Below, piece after piece: positions 21,719-35,247 of a stretch of 64,000 bases of DNA. Both the position numbers and the translations under genes were made by a program. The notes under the pieces were generated by a model. The model had not been told where the DNA came from, did no database searches, and saw only the letters and a program-made list of their open reading frames with translations. The stretch is from Andrena cerasifolii. Its lineage: Eukaryota > Arthropoda > Insecta > Hymenoptera > Andrenidae. Where the stretch lies: positions 310,001 through 374,000 of the forward strand of contig NC_135126.1 of assembly GCF_050908995.1 (NCBI RefSeq), read 5' to 3'. Numbering within the stretch: position 1 is the first letter of the stretch; the number at the start of each line of letters is the position of its first letter.

Positions 21719-22258
21719 TCAAAGAGCGAGAAATGGCGCAGATGTTTCGAGACAGTGACAGTTTAACGAAGAGACGCAGAATTTTCGAACGCCTCTTGAA
21801 CGGCCTGCGCCTCTTATTTGCAACTTTAAGGCGATGCCTTTGAAGTTGAAATTTAGTATACCTCTTTCCACTTCATGTTCTCCTGATATATTGGCCAAAA
21901 TCTGGCGAAAATGTTCAGAATGCACAAAATTGGGCTTTGTAACAGGAGAACATGCCGTCGAAAGAGATGACACAAAGTAACGTCTCCGGAGAGCAAATCA
22001 AGGAGCGAGAAGTGGCGCAGATGTTTCGAGACAGTGACTGTTTAACGAAGAGACGCAGAATTTTGGAGCGCCTCTTATTTGCAACTTTAAGGCGATGCCC
22101 TTGAAGCAGAAATTTAGTATACCTCTATCCACTTCATGTTCTCCTGATAAATTGGCCAAAATCTGGCGAAAATATTCAGAATGCACAAAATTGGGCATTG
22201 TAACAGGAGAACATGCCGTCGAAAGAGATGGCACAAAGTAACGTCTCCGGAGAGCAAA
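21719..22258 (+). repeat. Array block: A then F, part of a 540 bp F-A dimer repeat
   Basis: Unit starts are 21719 A and 21998 F. With the flanking 21458 F and 22259 A, the F-A pair (540 bp) is present twice in a row. The 21998 F begins TCAAGGAGCG, the B-type left edge, so the junction lies in the first bases of that unit. Confidence 0.85.
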
Positions 22259-25200
22259 TCAAAGAGCGAGAAATGGCGCAGATGTTTCGAGACAGTGACA
22301 GTTTAACGAAGAGACGCAGAATTTTCGAACGCCTCTTGAACGGCCTGCGCCTCTTATTTGCAACTTTAAGGCGATGCCTTTGAAGTTGAAATTTAGTATA
22401 CCTCTTTCCACTTCATGTTCTCCTGATATATTGGCCAAAATCTGGCGAAAATGTTCAGAATGCACAAAATTGGGCTTTGTAACAGGAGAACATGCCGTCG
22501 AAAGAGATGACACAAAGTAACGTCTCCGGAGAGCAAATCAAGGAGCGAGAAGTGGCGCAGATGTTTCGAGACAGTGACTGTTTAACGAAGAGACGTAGAA
22601 TTTTGGAGCGCCTCTTATTTGCAACGTTAAGGCGATGCCTTTGAAGCTGAAATTTAGTATACCCCTATCCACTTCATGTTCTCCTGATATATTGGCCAAA
22701 ATCTGGCGAAAATGTTCAGAATGCACAAAATTGGGCTTTGTAACAGGAGAACATGCCGTCGGAAGAGATGACACAAAGTAACGTCTCCGGAGAGCAAATC
22801 AAAGAGCGAGAAGTGGCGCAGATGTTTCGAGACAGTGACTGTTTAACGAAGAGACGCAGAATTTTCGAACGCCTATTGAAAGGCCTGCGCCTCTTATTTG
22901 CAACTTTAAGGCGATGCCTTTGAAGCTGAAATTTAGTATACCTCTTTCCACTTCATGTTCTCCTGATATATTGGTCAAAATCTGGCGAAAATTTTCAGAA
23001 TGCACAAAATTGGGCTTTGTAACAGGAGAACATGCCGTCGAAAGAGATGGCACAAAGTAACGTCTCCGGAGAGCAAATCAAAGAGCGAGAAGTGGCGCAG
23101 ATGTTTCGAGACAGTGACTGTTTCACGAAGAGACGCAGAATTTTCGAACGCCTCTTGAACGGCCTGCGCCTCTATTTGCAACTTTAAGACGATGCCTTTG
23201 AAGTTGAAATTTAGTATACCTCTTTCCACTTCGTGTTCTCCTGATATATTGGCCAAAATTGGGCTTTATAACAGGTGAACATGCCGTCGAAAGAGATGAC
23301 ACAAAGTAACGTCTCCGGAGAGCAAATCAAAGAGCGAGAAGTGGCGCAGATGTTTCGAGACAGTGACTGTTTAACGAAGAGACGCAGAATTTTGGAGCGC
23401 CTCTTATTTGCAACTTTAAGGCGATGCCCTTGAAGCAGAAATTTAGTATACCTCTATCCACTTCATGTTCTCCTGATAAATTGGCCAAAATCTGGCGAAA
23501 ATTTTCAGAATGCACAAAATTGGGCATTGTAACAGGAGAACATGCCGTCGAAAGAGATGGCACAAAGTAACGTCTCCGGAGAGCAAATCAAAGAGCGAGA
23601 AGTGGCGCAGATGTTTCGAGACAGTGACTGTTTCACGAAGAGACGCAGAATTTTCGAACGCCTCTTGAACGGCCTGCGCCTCTATTTGCAACTTTAAGGC
23701 GATGCCTTTGTAGCTGAAATTTAGTATACCTCTATCCACTTCATGTTCTCCTGATATATTGGCCAAAATCTGGCGAAAATGTTCAGAATGCACAAAATTG
23801 GGCTTTGTAACAGGAGAACATGCCGTCCAAAGAGATGACACAAAGTAACGTCTCCGGAGAGCAAATCAAAGAGCGAGAAGTGGCGCAGATGTTTCGAGAC
23901 AGTGACTGTTTAACGAAGAGACGCAGAATTTTGGAGCGCCTCTTATTTGCAACTTTAAGGCGATGCCCTTGAAGCAGAAATTTAGTATACCTCTATCCAC
24001 TTCATGTTCTCCTGATAAATTGGCCAAAATCTGGCGAAAATATTCAGAATGCACAAAATTGGGCATTGTAACAGGAGAACATGCCGTCGAAAGAGATGGC
24101 ACAAAGTAACGTCTCCGGACAGCAAATCAAAGAGCGAGAAGTGGCGCAGATGTTTCGAGACAGTGACTGTTTCACGAAGAGACGCAGAATTTTCGAACGC
24201 CTCTTGAACGGCCTGCGCCTCTATTTGCAACTTTAAGACGATGCCTTTGAAGTTGAAATTTAGTATACCTCTTTCCACTTCGTGTTCTCCTGATATATTG
24301 GCCAAAATTGGGCTTTATAACAGGTGAACATGCCGTCGAAAGAGATGACACAAAGTAACGTCTCCGGAGAGCAAATCAAAGAGCGAGAAGTGGCGCAGAT
24401 GTTTCGAGACAGTGACTGTTTAACGAAGAGACGCAGAATTTTGGAGCGCCTCTTATTTGCAACTTTAAGGCGATGCCCTTGAAGCAGAAATTTAGTATAC
24501 CTCTATCCACTTCATGTTCTCCTGATAAATTGGCCAAAATCTGGCGAAAATTTTCAGAATGCACAAAATTGGGCATTGTAACAGGAGAACATGCCGTCGA
24601 AAGAGATGGCACAAAGTAACGTCTCCGGAGAGCAAATCAAAGAGCGAGAAGTGGCGCAGATGTTTCGAGACAGTGACTGTTTCACGAAGAGACGCAGAAT
24701 TTTCGAACGCCTCTTGAACGGCCTGCGCCTCTATTTGCAACTTTAAGGCGATGCCTTTGAAGTTGAAATTTAGTATACCTCTTTCCACTTCGTGTTCTCC
24801 TGATATATTGACCAAAATCTGGCGAAAATGTTCAGAATGCACAAAATTGGGCTTTGTAACAGGAGAACATGCAGTCGAAAGAGATGGCACAAAGTAACGT
24901 CTCCGGAGAGCAAATCAAAGAGCGAGAAATGGCGCAGATGTTTCGAGACAGTGACTGTTTCACGAAGAGACGCAGAATTTTCGAACGCCTCTTGAACGGC
25001 CTGCGCCTCTATTTGCAACTTTAAGGCGATGCCTTTGAAGTTGAAATTTAGTATACCTCTTTCCACTTCGTGTTCTCCTGATATATTGGCTAAAATTGGG
25101 CTTTGTAACAGGTGAACATGCCGTCGAAAGAGATGACACAAAGTAACGTCTCCGGAGAGCAAATCAAAGAGCGAGAAGTGGCGCAGATGTTTCGAGACAG

Positions 25201-27572
25201 TGACTGTTTAACGAAGAGACGCAGAATTTTGGAGCGCCTCTTATTTGCAACTTTAAGGCGATGCCCTTGAAGCAGAAATTTAGTATACCTCTATCCACTT
25301 CATGTTCTCCTGATAAATTGGCCAAAATCTGGCGAAAATATTCAGAATGCACAAAATTGGGCATTGTAACAGGAGAACATGCCGTCGAAAGAGATGGCAC
25401 AAAGTAACGTCTCCGGAGAGCAAATCAAAGAGCGAGAAATGGCGCAGATGTTTCGAGACAGTGACAGTTTAACGAAGAGACGCAGAATTTTCGAACGCCT
25501 CTTGAACGGCCTGCGCCTCTTATTTGCAACTTTAAGGCGATGCCTTTGAAGTTGAAATTTAGTATACCTCTTTCCACTTCATGTTCTCCTGATATATTGG
25601 CCAAAATCTGGCGAAAATGTTCAGAATGCACAAAATTGGGCTTTGTAACAGGAGAACATGCCGTCGAAAGAGATGACACAAAGTAACGTCTCCGGAGAGC
25701 AAATCAAGGAGCGAGAAGTGGCGCAGATGTTTCGAGACAGTGACTGTTTAACGAAGAGACGTAGAATTTTGGAGCGCCTCTTATTTGCAACGTTAAGGCG
25801 ATGCCTTTGAAGCTGAAATTTAGTATACCTCTATCCACTTCATGTTCTCCTGATATATTGGCCAAAATCTGGCGAAAATGTTCAGAATGCACAAAATTGG
25901 GCTTTGTAACAGGAGAACATGCCGTCGAAAGAGATGACACAAAGTAACGTCTCCGGAGAGCAAATCAAGGAGCGAGAAGTGGCGCAGATGTTTCGAGACA
26001 GTGACTGTTTAACGAAGAGACGTAGAATTTTGGAGCGCCTCTTATTTGCAACGTTAAGGCGATGCCTTTGAAGCTGAAATTTAGTATACCTCTATCCACT
26101 TCATGTTCTCCTGATATATTGGCCAAAATCTGGCGAAAATGTTCAGAATGCACAAAATTGGGCTTTGTAACAGGAGAACATGCCGTCGAAAGAGATGACA
26201 CAAAGTAACGTCTCCGGAGAGCAAATCAAGGAGCGAGAAGTGGCGCAGATGTTTCGAGACAGTGACAGTTTAACGAAGAGACGCAGAATTTTCGAACGCC
26301 TCTTGAACGGCCTGCGCCTCTTATTTGCAACTTTAAGGCGATGCCTTTGAAGTTGAAATTTAGTATACCTCTTTCCACTTCATGTTCTCCTGATATATTG
26401 GCCAAAATCTGGCGAAAATGTTCAGAATGCACAAAATTGGGCTTTGTAACAGGAGAACATGCCGTCGAAAGAGATGGCACAAAGTAACGTCTCCGGAGAG
26501 CAAATCAAAGAGCGAGAAGTGGCGCAGATGTTTCGAGACAGTGACTGTTTAACGAACAGACGCAGAATTTTGGAGCGCCTCTTATTTGCAACGTTAAGGC
26601 GATGCCTTTGAAGCTGAAATTTAGTATACCTCTATCCACTTCATGTTCTCCTGATATATTGGCCAAAATCTGGCGAAAATGTTCAGAATGCACAAAATTG
26701 GGCTTTGTAACAGGAGAACATGCCGTCGAAAGAGATGGCACAAAGTAACGTCTCCGGAGAGCGAATGAAAGAGCGAGAAGTGGCGCAGATGTTTCGAGAA
26801 AGTGACTGTTTAACGAACAGACGCAGAATTTTCGACCGTCTATTGAAAGGCCTACGCCTCTTATTCGCAACTTTAAGGCGATGCCTTTGTAGCTGAAATT
26901 TAGTATACCTCTATCCACTTCATGTTCTCCTGATATATTGGCCAAAATCTGGCGAAAATGTTCAGAATGCACAACATTGGGCTTTGTAACAGGAGAACAT
27001 GCCGTCGAAAGAGATGGCACAAAGTAACGTCTCCGGAGAGCAAATCAAAGAGCGAGAAGTGGCGCAGATGTTTCGAGACAGTGACTGTTTCACGAAGAGA
27101 CGCAGAATTTTCGAACGCCTCTTGAACGGCCTGCGCCTCTATTTGCAACTTTAAGGCGATGCCTTTGAAGTTGAAATTTAGTATACCTCTTTCCACTTCG
27201 TGTTCTCCTGATATATTGGCTAAAATTGGGCTTTGTAACAGGTGAACATGCCGTCGAAAGAGATGACACAAAGTAACGTCTCCGGAGAGCAAATCAAAGA
27301 GCGAGAAGTGGCGCAGATGTTTCGAGACAGTGACTGTTTAACGAAGAGACGCAGAATTTTCGAACGCCTATTGAAAGGCCTACGCCTCTTATTCGCAACT
27401 TTAAGGCGATGCCTTTGTAGCTGAAATTTAGTATACCTCTATCCACTTCATGTTCTCCTGATATATTGGCCAAAATCTGGCGAAAATGTTCAGAATGCAC
27501 AAAATTGGGCTTTGTAACAGGAGAACATGCCGTCGAAAGAGATGGCACAAAGTAACGTCTCCGGAGAGCAAA
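22259..27572 (+). repeat. Array block: second copy of the ~5.3 kb segment
   Basis: Unit starts are 22259 A, 22538 B, 22799 G, 23078 E, 23327 F, 23588 J, 23866 F, 24127 E, 24376 F, 24637 J, 24915 E, 25164 F, 25425 A, 25704 B, 25965 B, 26226 A-like, 26505 B-like, 26766 D, 27045 E and 27294 D-like. It is the same order as 12670-17983 at a constant offset of 9589 bp. I noticed only a handful of differences, among them AGTATACCCC near 22663, CCGTCCAAAG near 23826, CCGGACAGC near 24119 and ACAACATTGG near 26973. Confidence 0.92.
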
Positions 27573-30500
27573 TCAAAGAGCGAGAAGTGGCGCAGATGTT
27601 TCGAGACAGTGACTGTTTCACGAAGAGACGCAGAATTTTCGAACGCCTCTTGAACGGCCTGCGCCTCTATTTGCAACTTTAAGGCGATGCCTTTGAAGTT
27701 GAAATTTAGTATACCTCTTTCCACTTCGTGTTCTCCTGATATATTGGCTAAAATTGGGCTTTGTAACAGGTGAACATGCCGTCGAAAGAGATGACACAAA
27801 GTAACGTCTCCGGAGAGCAAATCAAAGAGCGAGAAGTGGCGCAGATGTTTCGAGACAGTGACTGTTTAACGAAGAGACGCAGAATTTTCGAACGCCTATT
27901 GAAAGGCCTACGCCTCTTATTCGCAACTTTAAGGCGATGCCTTTGTAGCTGAAATTTAGTATACCTCTATCCACTTCATGTTCTCCTGATATATTGGCCA
28001 AAATCTGGCGAAAATGTTCAGAATGCACAAAATTGGGCTTTGTAACAGGAGAACATGCCGTCGAAAGAGATGACACAAAGTAACGTCTCCGGAGAGCAAA
28101 TCAAGGAGCGAGAAGTGGCGCAGATGTTTCGAGACAGTGACTGTTTAACGAAGAGACGTAGAATTTTGGAGCGCCTCTTATTTGCAACGTTAAGGCGATG
28201 CCTTTGAAGCTGAAATTTAGTATACCTCTATCCACTTCATGTTCTCCTGATATATTGGCCGAAATCTGGCGAAAATGTTCAGAATGCACAAAATTGGGCT
28301 TTGTAACAGGAGAACATGCCGTCGAAAGAGATGACACAAAGTAACGTCTCCGGAGAGCAAATCAAGGAGCGAGAAGTGGCGCAGATGTTTCGAGACAGTG
28401 ACTGTTTAACGAAGAGAAGCAGAATTTTGGACCGCCTCTTATTTGCAACTTTAAGGCGATGCCTTTGAAGCTGAAATTTAGTATACCTCTTTCCACTTCG
28501 TGTTCTCCTGCTATATTGGCCAAAATCTGGCGAAAATGTTCAGAATGCACAAAATTGGGCTTTGTAACAGGAGAACATGCCGTCGAAAGAGATGGCACAA
28601 AGTAACGTCTCCGGAGAGCGAATGAAAGAGCGAGAAGTGGCGCAGATGTTTCGAGAAAGTGACTGTTTAACGAACAGACGCAGAATTTTCGAACGTCTAT
28701 TGAAAGGCCTACGCCTCTTATTCGCAACTTTAAGGCGATGCCTTTGTAGCTGAAATTTAGTATACCTCTATCCACTTCATGTTCTCCTGATATATTGGCC
28801 AAAATCTGGCGAAAATGTTCAGAATGCACAAAATTGGGCTTTGTAACAGGAGAACATGCCGTCGAAAGAGATGGCACAAAGTAACGTCTCCGGAGAGCAA
28901 ATCAAAGAGCGAGAAATGGCGCAGATGTTTCGAGACAGTGACTGTTTCACGAAGAGACGCAGAATTTTCGAACGCCTCTTGAACGGCCTGCGCCTCTATT
29001 TGCAACTTTAAGGCGATGCCTTTGAAGTTGAAATTTAGTATACCTCTTTCCACTTCGTGTTCTCCTGGTATATTGGCTAAAATTGGGCTTTGTAACAGGT
29101 GAACATGCCGTCGAAAGAGATGACACAAAGTAACGTCTCCGGAGAGCAAATCAAAGAGCGAGAAGTGGCGCAGATGTTTCGAGACAGTGACTGTTTAACG
29201 AAGAGACGCAGAATTTTGGAGCGCCTCTTATTTGCAACTTTAAGGCGATGCCCTTGAAGCAGAAATTTAGTATATCTCTATCCACTTCATGTTCTCCTGA
29301 TAAATTGGCCAAAATCTGGCGAAAATATTCAGAATGCACAAAATTGGGCATTGTAACAGGAGAACATGCCGTCGAAAGAGATGGCACAAAGTAACGTCTC
29401 CGGAGAGCAAATCAAGGAGCGAGAAGTGGCGCAGATGTTTCGAGACAGTGACTGTTTCACGAAGAGACGCAGAATTTTCGAACGCCTCTTGAACGGCCTG
29501 CGCCTCTATTTGCAACTTTAAGGCGATGCCTTTGAAGTTGAAATTTAGTATACCTCTTTCCACTTCGTGTTCTCCTGGTATATTGGCTAAAATTGGGCTT
29601 TGTAACAGGTGAACATGCCGTCGAAAGAGATGACACAAAGTAACGTCTCCGGAGAGCAAATCAAAGAGCGAGAAGTGGCGCAGATGTTTCGAGACAGTGA
29701 CTGTTTAACGAAGAGACGCAGAATTTTGGAGCGCCTCTTATTTGCAACTTTAAGGCGATGCCCTTGAAGCAGAAATTTAGTATATCTCTATCCACTTCAT
29801 GTTCTCCTGATAAATTGGCCAAAATCTGGCGAAAATATTCAGAATGCACAAAATTGGGCATTGTAACAGGAGAACATGCCGTCGAAAGAGATGGCACAAA
29901 GTAACGTCTCCGGAGAGCAAATCAAGGAGCGAGAAGTGGCGCAGATGTTTCGAGACAGTGACTGTTTAACGAAGAGACGTAGAATTTTGGAGCGCCTCTT
30001 ATTTGCAACTTTAAGGCGATGCCCTTGAAGCAGAAATTTAGTATATCTCTATCCACTTCATGTTCTCCTGATAAATTGGCCAAAATCTGGCGAAAATATT
30101 CAGAATGCACAAAATTGGGCATTGTAACAGGAGAACATGCCGTCGAAAGAGATGGCACAAAGTAACGTCTCCGGAGAGCAAATCAAGGAGCGAGAAGTGG
30201 CGCAGATGTTTCGAGACAGTGACTGTTTAACGAAGAGACGTAGAATTTTGGAGCGCCTCTTATTTGCAACGTTAAGGCGATGCCTTTGAAGCTGAAATTT
30301 AGTATACCTCTATCCACTTCATGTTCTCCTGATATATTGGCCAAAATCTGGCGAAAATGTTCAGAATGCACAAAATTGGGCTTTGTAACAGGAGAACATG
30401 CCGTCGAAAGAGATGACACAAAGTAACGTCTCCGGAGAGCAAATCAAGGAGCGAGAAGTGGCGCAGATGTTTCGAGACAGTGACTGTTTAACGAAGAGAC

Positions 30501-30983
30501 GTAGAATTTTGGAGCGCCTCTTATTTGCAACGTTAAGGCGATGCCTTTGAAGCTGAAATTTAGTATACCTCTATCCACTTCATGTTCTCCTGATATATTG
30601 GCCAAAATCTGGCGAAAATTTTCAGAATGCACAAAATTGGGCTTTGTAACAGGAGAACATGCCGTCGAAAGAGATGGCACAAAGTAACGTCGCCGGAGAG
30701 CAAATCAAAGAGCGAGAAGTGGCGCAGATGTTTCGAGACAGTGACTGTTTAACGAAGAGACGCAGAATTTTCGAACGCCTATTGAAAGGCCTGCGCCTCT
30801 TATTTGCAACTTTAAGGCGATGCCTTTGAAGCTGAAATTTAGTATACCTCTTTCCACTTCATGTTCTCCTGATATATTGGTCAAAATCTGGCGAAAATTT
30901 TCAGAATGCACAAAATTGGGCTTTGTAACAGGAGAACATGCCGTCGAAAGAGATGGCACAAAGTAACGTCTCCGGAGAGCAAA
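27045..30983 (+). repeat. Array block: E-D pair duplicated, then B C D and E-F' pairs
   Basis: E plus D-like (528 bp) occurs at 27045-27572 and again at 27573-28100. Then follow 28101 B, 28362 C, 28623 D, 28902 E, 29151 F', 29412 E, 29661 F', 29922 B/F' hybrid, 30183 B, 30444 B and 30705 G. The E-F' pair (510 bp) is also tandemly doubled (28902-29411, 29412-29921). It carries the private words CCTGGTATATTGG and TAGTATATCTC. Confidence 0.88.
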
Positions 30984-33900
30984 TCAAAGAGCGAGAAATG
31001 GCGCAGATGTTTCGAGACAGTGACAGTTTAACGAAGAGACGCAGAATTTTCGAACGCCTCTTGAACGGCCTGCGCCTCTTATTTGCAACTTTAAGGCGAT
31101 GCCTTTGAAGTTGAAATTTAGTATACCTCTTTCCACTTCATGTTCTCCTGATATATTGGCCAAAATCTGGCGAAAATGTTCAGAATGCACAAAATTGGGC
31201 TTTGTAACAGGAGAACATGCCGTCGAAAGAGATGACACAAAGTAACGTCTCCGGAGAGCAAATCAAAGAGCGAGAAGTGGCGCAGATGTTTCGAGACAGT
31301 GACTGTTTAACGAAGAGAAGCAGAATTTTGGACCGCCTCTTATTTGCAACTTTAAGGCGATGCCTTTGAAGCTGAAATTTAGTATACCTCTTTCCACTTC
31401 GTGTTCTCCTGCTATATTGGCCAAAATCTGGCGAAAATGTTCAGAATGCACAAAATTGGGCTTTGTAACAGGAGAACATGCCGTCGAAAGAGATGGCACA
31501 AAGTAACGTCTCCGGAGAGCAAATCAAAGAGCGAGAAATGGCGCAGATGTTTCGAGACAGTGACTGTTTCACGAAGAGACGCAGAATTTTCGAACGCCTC
31601 TTGAACGGCCTGCGCCTCTATTTGCAACTTTAAGGCGATGCCTTTGAAGTTGAAATTTAGTATACCTCTTTCCACTTCGTGTTCTCCTGATATATTGGCC
31701 AAAATTGGGCTTTATAACAGGTGAACATGCCGTCGAAAGAGATGACACAAAGTAACGTCTCCGGAGAGCAAATCAAAGAGCGAGAAGTGGCGCAGATGTT
31801 TCGAGACAGTGACTGTTTCACGAAGAGACGCAGAATTTTCGAACGCCTCTCAAACGGCCTGCGCCTCTATTTGCAACTTTAAGGCGATGCCTTTGAAGTT
31901 GAAATTTAGTATACCTCTTTCCACTTCGTGTTCTCCTGATATATTGACCAAAATCTGGCGAAAATGTTCAGAATGCACAAAATTGGGCTTTGTAACAGGA
32001 GAACATGCAGTCGAAAGAGATGGCACAAAGTAACGTCTGCGGAGAGCAAATCAAAGAGTGAGAAGTGGCGCAGATGTTTCGAGAAAGTGACTGTTTAACG
32101 AACAGACGCAGAATTTTCGAACGTCTATTGAAAGGCCTACGCCTCTTATTCGCAACTTTAAGGCGATGCCTTTGTAGCTGAAATTTAGTATACCTCTATC
32201 CACTTCATGTTCTCCTGATATATTGGCCAAAATCTGGCGAAAATGTTCAGAATGCACAAAATTGGGCTTTGTAACAGGAGAACATGCCGTCGAAAGAGAT
32301 GGCACAAAGTAACGTCTCCGGAGAGCAAATCAAAGAGCGAGAAATGGCGCAGATGTTTCGAGACAGTGACAGTTTAACGAAGAGACGCAGAATTTTCGAA
32401 CGCCTCTTGAACGGCCTGCGCCTCTTATTTGCAACTTTAAGGCGATGCCTTTGAAGTTGAAATTTAGTATACCTCTTTCCACTTCATGTTCTCCTGATAT
32501 ATTGGCCAAAATCTGGCGAAAATGTTCAGAATGCACAAAATTGGGCTTTGTAACAGGAGAACATGCCGTCGAAAGAGATGACACAAAGTAACGTCTCCGG
32601 AGAGCAAATCAAGGAGCGAGAAGTGGCGCAGATGTTTCGAGACAGTGACTGTTTAACGAAGAGACGTAGAATTTTGGAGCGCCTCTTATTTGCAACGTTA
32701 AGGCGATGCCTTTGAAGCTGAAATTTAGTATACCTCTATCCACTTCATGTTCTCCTGATATATTGGCCAAAATCTGGCGAAAATGTTCAGAATGCACAAA
32801 ATTGGGCTTTGTAACAGGAGAACATGCCGTCGAAAGAGATGGCACAAAGTAACGTCTCCGGAGAGCAAATCAAAGAGCGAGAAGTGGCGCAGATGTTTCG
32901 AGACAGTGACTGTTTAACGAAGAGAAGCAGAATTTTGGACCGCCTCTTATTTGCAACTTTAAGGCGATGCCTTTGAAGCTGAAATTTAGTGTACCTCTTT
33001 CCACTTCGTGTTCTCCTGCTATATTGGCCAAAATCTGGCGAAAATGTTCAGAATGCACAAAATTGGGCTTTGTAACAGGAGAACATGCCGTCGAAAGGGA
33101 TGGCACAAAGTAACGTCTCCGGAGAGCGAATGAAAGAGCGAGAAGTGGCGCAGATGTTTCGAGAAAGTGACTGTTTAACGAACAGACGCAGAATTTTCGA
33201 ACGTCTATTGAAAGGCCTACGCCTCTTATTCGCAACTTTAAGGCGATGCTTTTGTAGCTGAAATTTAGTATACCTCTATCCACTTCATGTTCTCCTGATA
33301 TATTGGCCAAAATCTGGCGAAAATGTTCAGAATGCACAAAATTGGGCTTCGTAACAGGAGAACATGCCGTCGAAAGAGATGGCACAAAGTAACGTCTCCG
33401 GAGAGCAAATCAAAGAGCGAGAAATGGCGCAGATGTTTCGAGACAGTGACAGTTTAACGAAGAGACGCAGAATTTTCGAACGCCTCTTGAACGGCCTGCG
33501 CCTCTTATTTGCAACTTTAAGGCGATGCCTTTGAAGTTGAAATTTAGTATACCTCTTTCCATTTCATGTTCTCCTGATATATTGGCCAAAATCTGGCGAA
33601 AATGTTCAGAATGCACAAAATTGGGCTTTGTAACAGGAGAACATGCCGTCGAAAGAGATGACACAAAGTAACGTCTCCGGAGAGCAAATCAAAGAGCGAG
33701 AAGTGGCGCAGATGTTTCGAGACAGTGACTGTTTAACGAAGAGAAGCAGAATTTTGGACCGCCTCTTATTTGCAACTTTAAGGCGATGCCTTTGAAGCTG
33801 AAATTTAGTATACCTCTTTCCACTTCGTGTTCTCCTGCTATATTGGCCAAAATCTGGCGAAAATGTTCAGAATGCACAAAATTGGGCTTTGTAACAGGAG

Positions 33901-35247
33901 AACATGCCGTCGAAAGAGATGGCACAAAGTAACGTCTCCGGAGAGCAAATCAAAGAGCGAGAAATGGCGCAGATGTTTCGAGACAGTGACTGTTTCACGA
34001 AGAGACGCAGAATTTTCGAACGCCTCTTGAACGGCCTGCGCCTCTATTTGCAACTTTAAGGCGATGCCTTTGAAGTTGAAATTTAGTATACCTCTTTCCA
34101 CTTCGTGTTCTCCTGATATATTGGCCAAAATTGGGCTTTATAACAGGTGAACATGCCGTCGAAAGAGATGACACAAAGTAACGTCTCCGGAGAGCAAATC
34201 AAAGAGCGAGAAGTGGCGCAGATGTTTCGAGACAGTGACTGTTTCACGAAGAGACGCAGAATTTTCGAACGCCTCTCAAACGGCCTGCGCCTCTATTTGC
34301 AACTTTAAGGCGATGCCTTTGAAGTTGAAATTTAGTATACCTCTTTCCACTTCATGTTCTCCTGATATATTGGCCAAAATCTGGCGAAAATGTTCAGAAT
34401 GCACAAAATTGGGCTTTGTAACAGGAGAACATGCCGTCGAAAGAGATGACACAAAGTAACGTCTCCGGAGAGCAAATCAAGGAGCGAGAAGTGGCGCAGA
34501 TGTTTCGAGACAGTGACTGTTTAACGAAGAGACGTAGAATTTTGGAGCGCCTCTTATTTGCAACGTTAAGGCGATGCCTTTGAAGCTGAAATTTAGTATA
34601 CCTCTATCCACTTCATGTTCTCCTGATATATTGGCCAAAATCTGGCGAAAATTTTCAGAATGCACAAAATTGGGCTTTGTAACAGGAGAACATGCCGTCG
34701 AAAGAGATGGCACAAAGTAACGTCTCCGGAGAGCAAATCAAAGAGCGAGAAGTGGCGCAGATGTTTCGAGACAGTGACTGTTTCACGAAGAGACGCAGAA
34801 TTTTCGAACGCCTCTTGAACGGCCTGCGCCTCTATTTGCAACTTTAAGGCGATGCCTTTGAAGTTGAAATTTAGTATACCTCTTTCCACTTCGTGTTCTC
34901 CTGATATATTGGCCAAAATTGGGCTTTATAACAGGTGAACATGCCGTCGAAAGAGATGACACAAAGTAACGTCTCCGGAGAGCAAATCAAGGAGCGAGAA
35001 GTGGCGCAGATGTTTCGAGACAGTGACTGTTTAACGAAGAGACGTAGAATTTTGGAGCGCCTCTTATTTGCAACGTTAAGGCGATGCCTTTGAAGCTGAA
35101 ATTTAGTATACCTCTATCCACTTCATGTTCTCCTGATATATTGGCCAAAATCTGGCGAAAATTTTCAGAATGCACAAAATTGGGCTTTGTAACAGGAGAA
35201 CATGCCGTCGAAAGAGATGGCACAAAGTAACGTCTCCGGAGAGCAAA
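30984..35247 (+). repeat. Array block: A-C-E-J cassette twice, around A B C D
   Basis: Unit starts are 30984 A, 31263 C, 31524 E, 31773 J, 32051 D-like (left edge TCAAAGAGTG), 32330 A, 32609 B, 32870 C, 33131 D, 33410 A, 33689 C, 33950 E, 34199 J, 34477 B, 34738 E and 34987 B. The 1067 bp A-C-E-J cassette is present at 30984-32050 and 33410-34476. Compared with 1-2017, the second cassette is an insertion between D and B. Confidence 0.88.
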
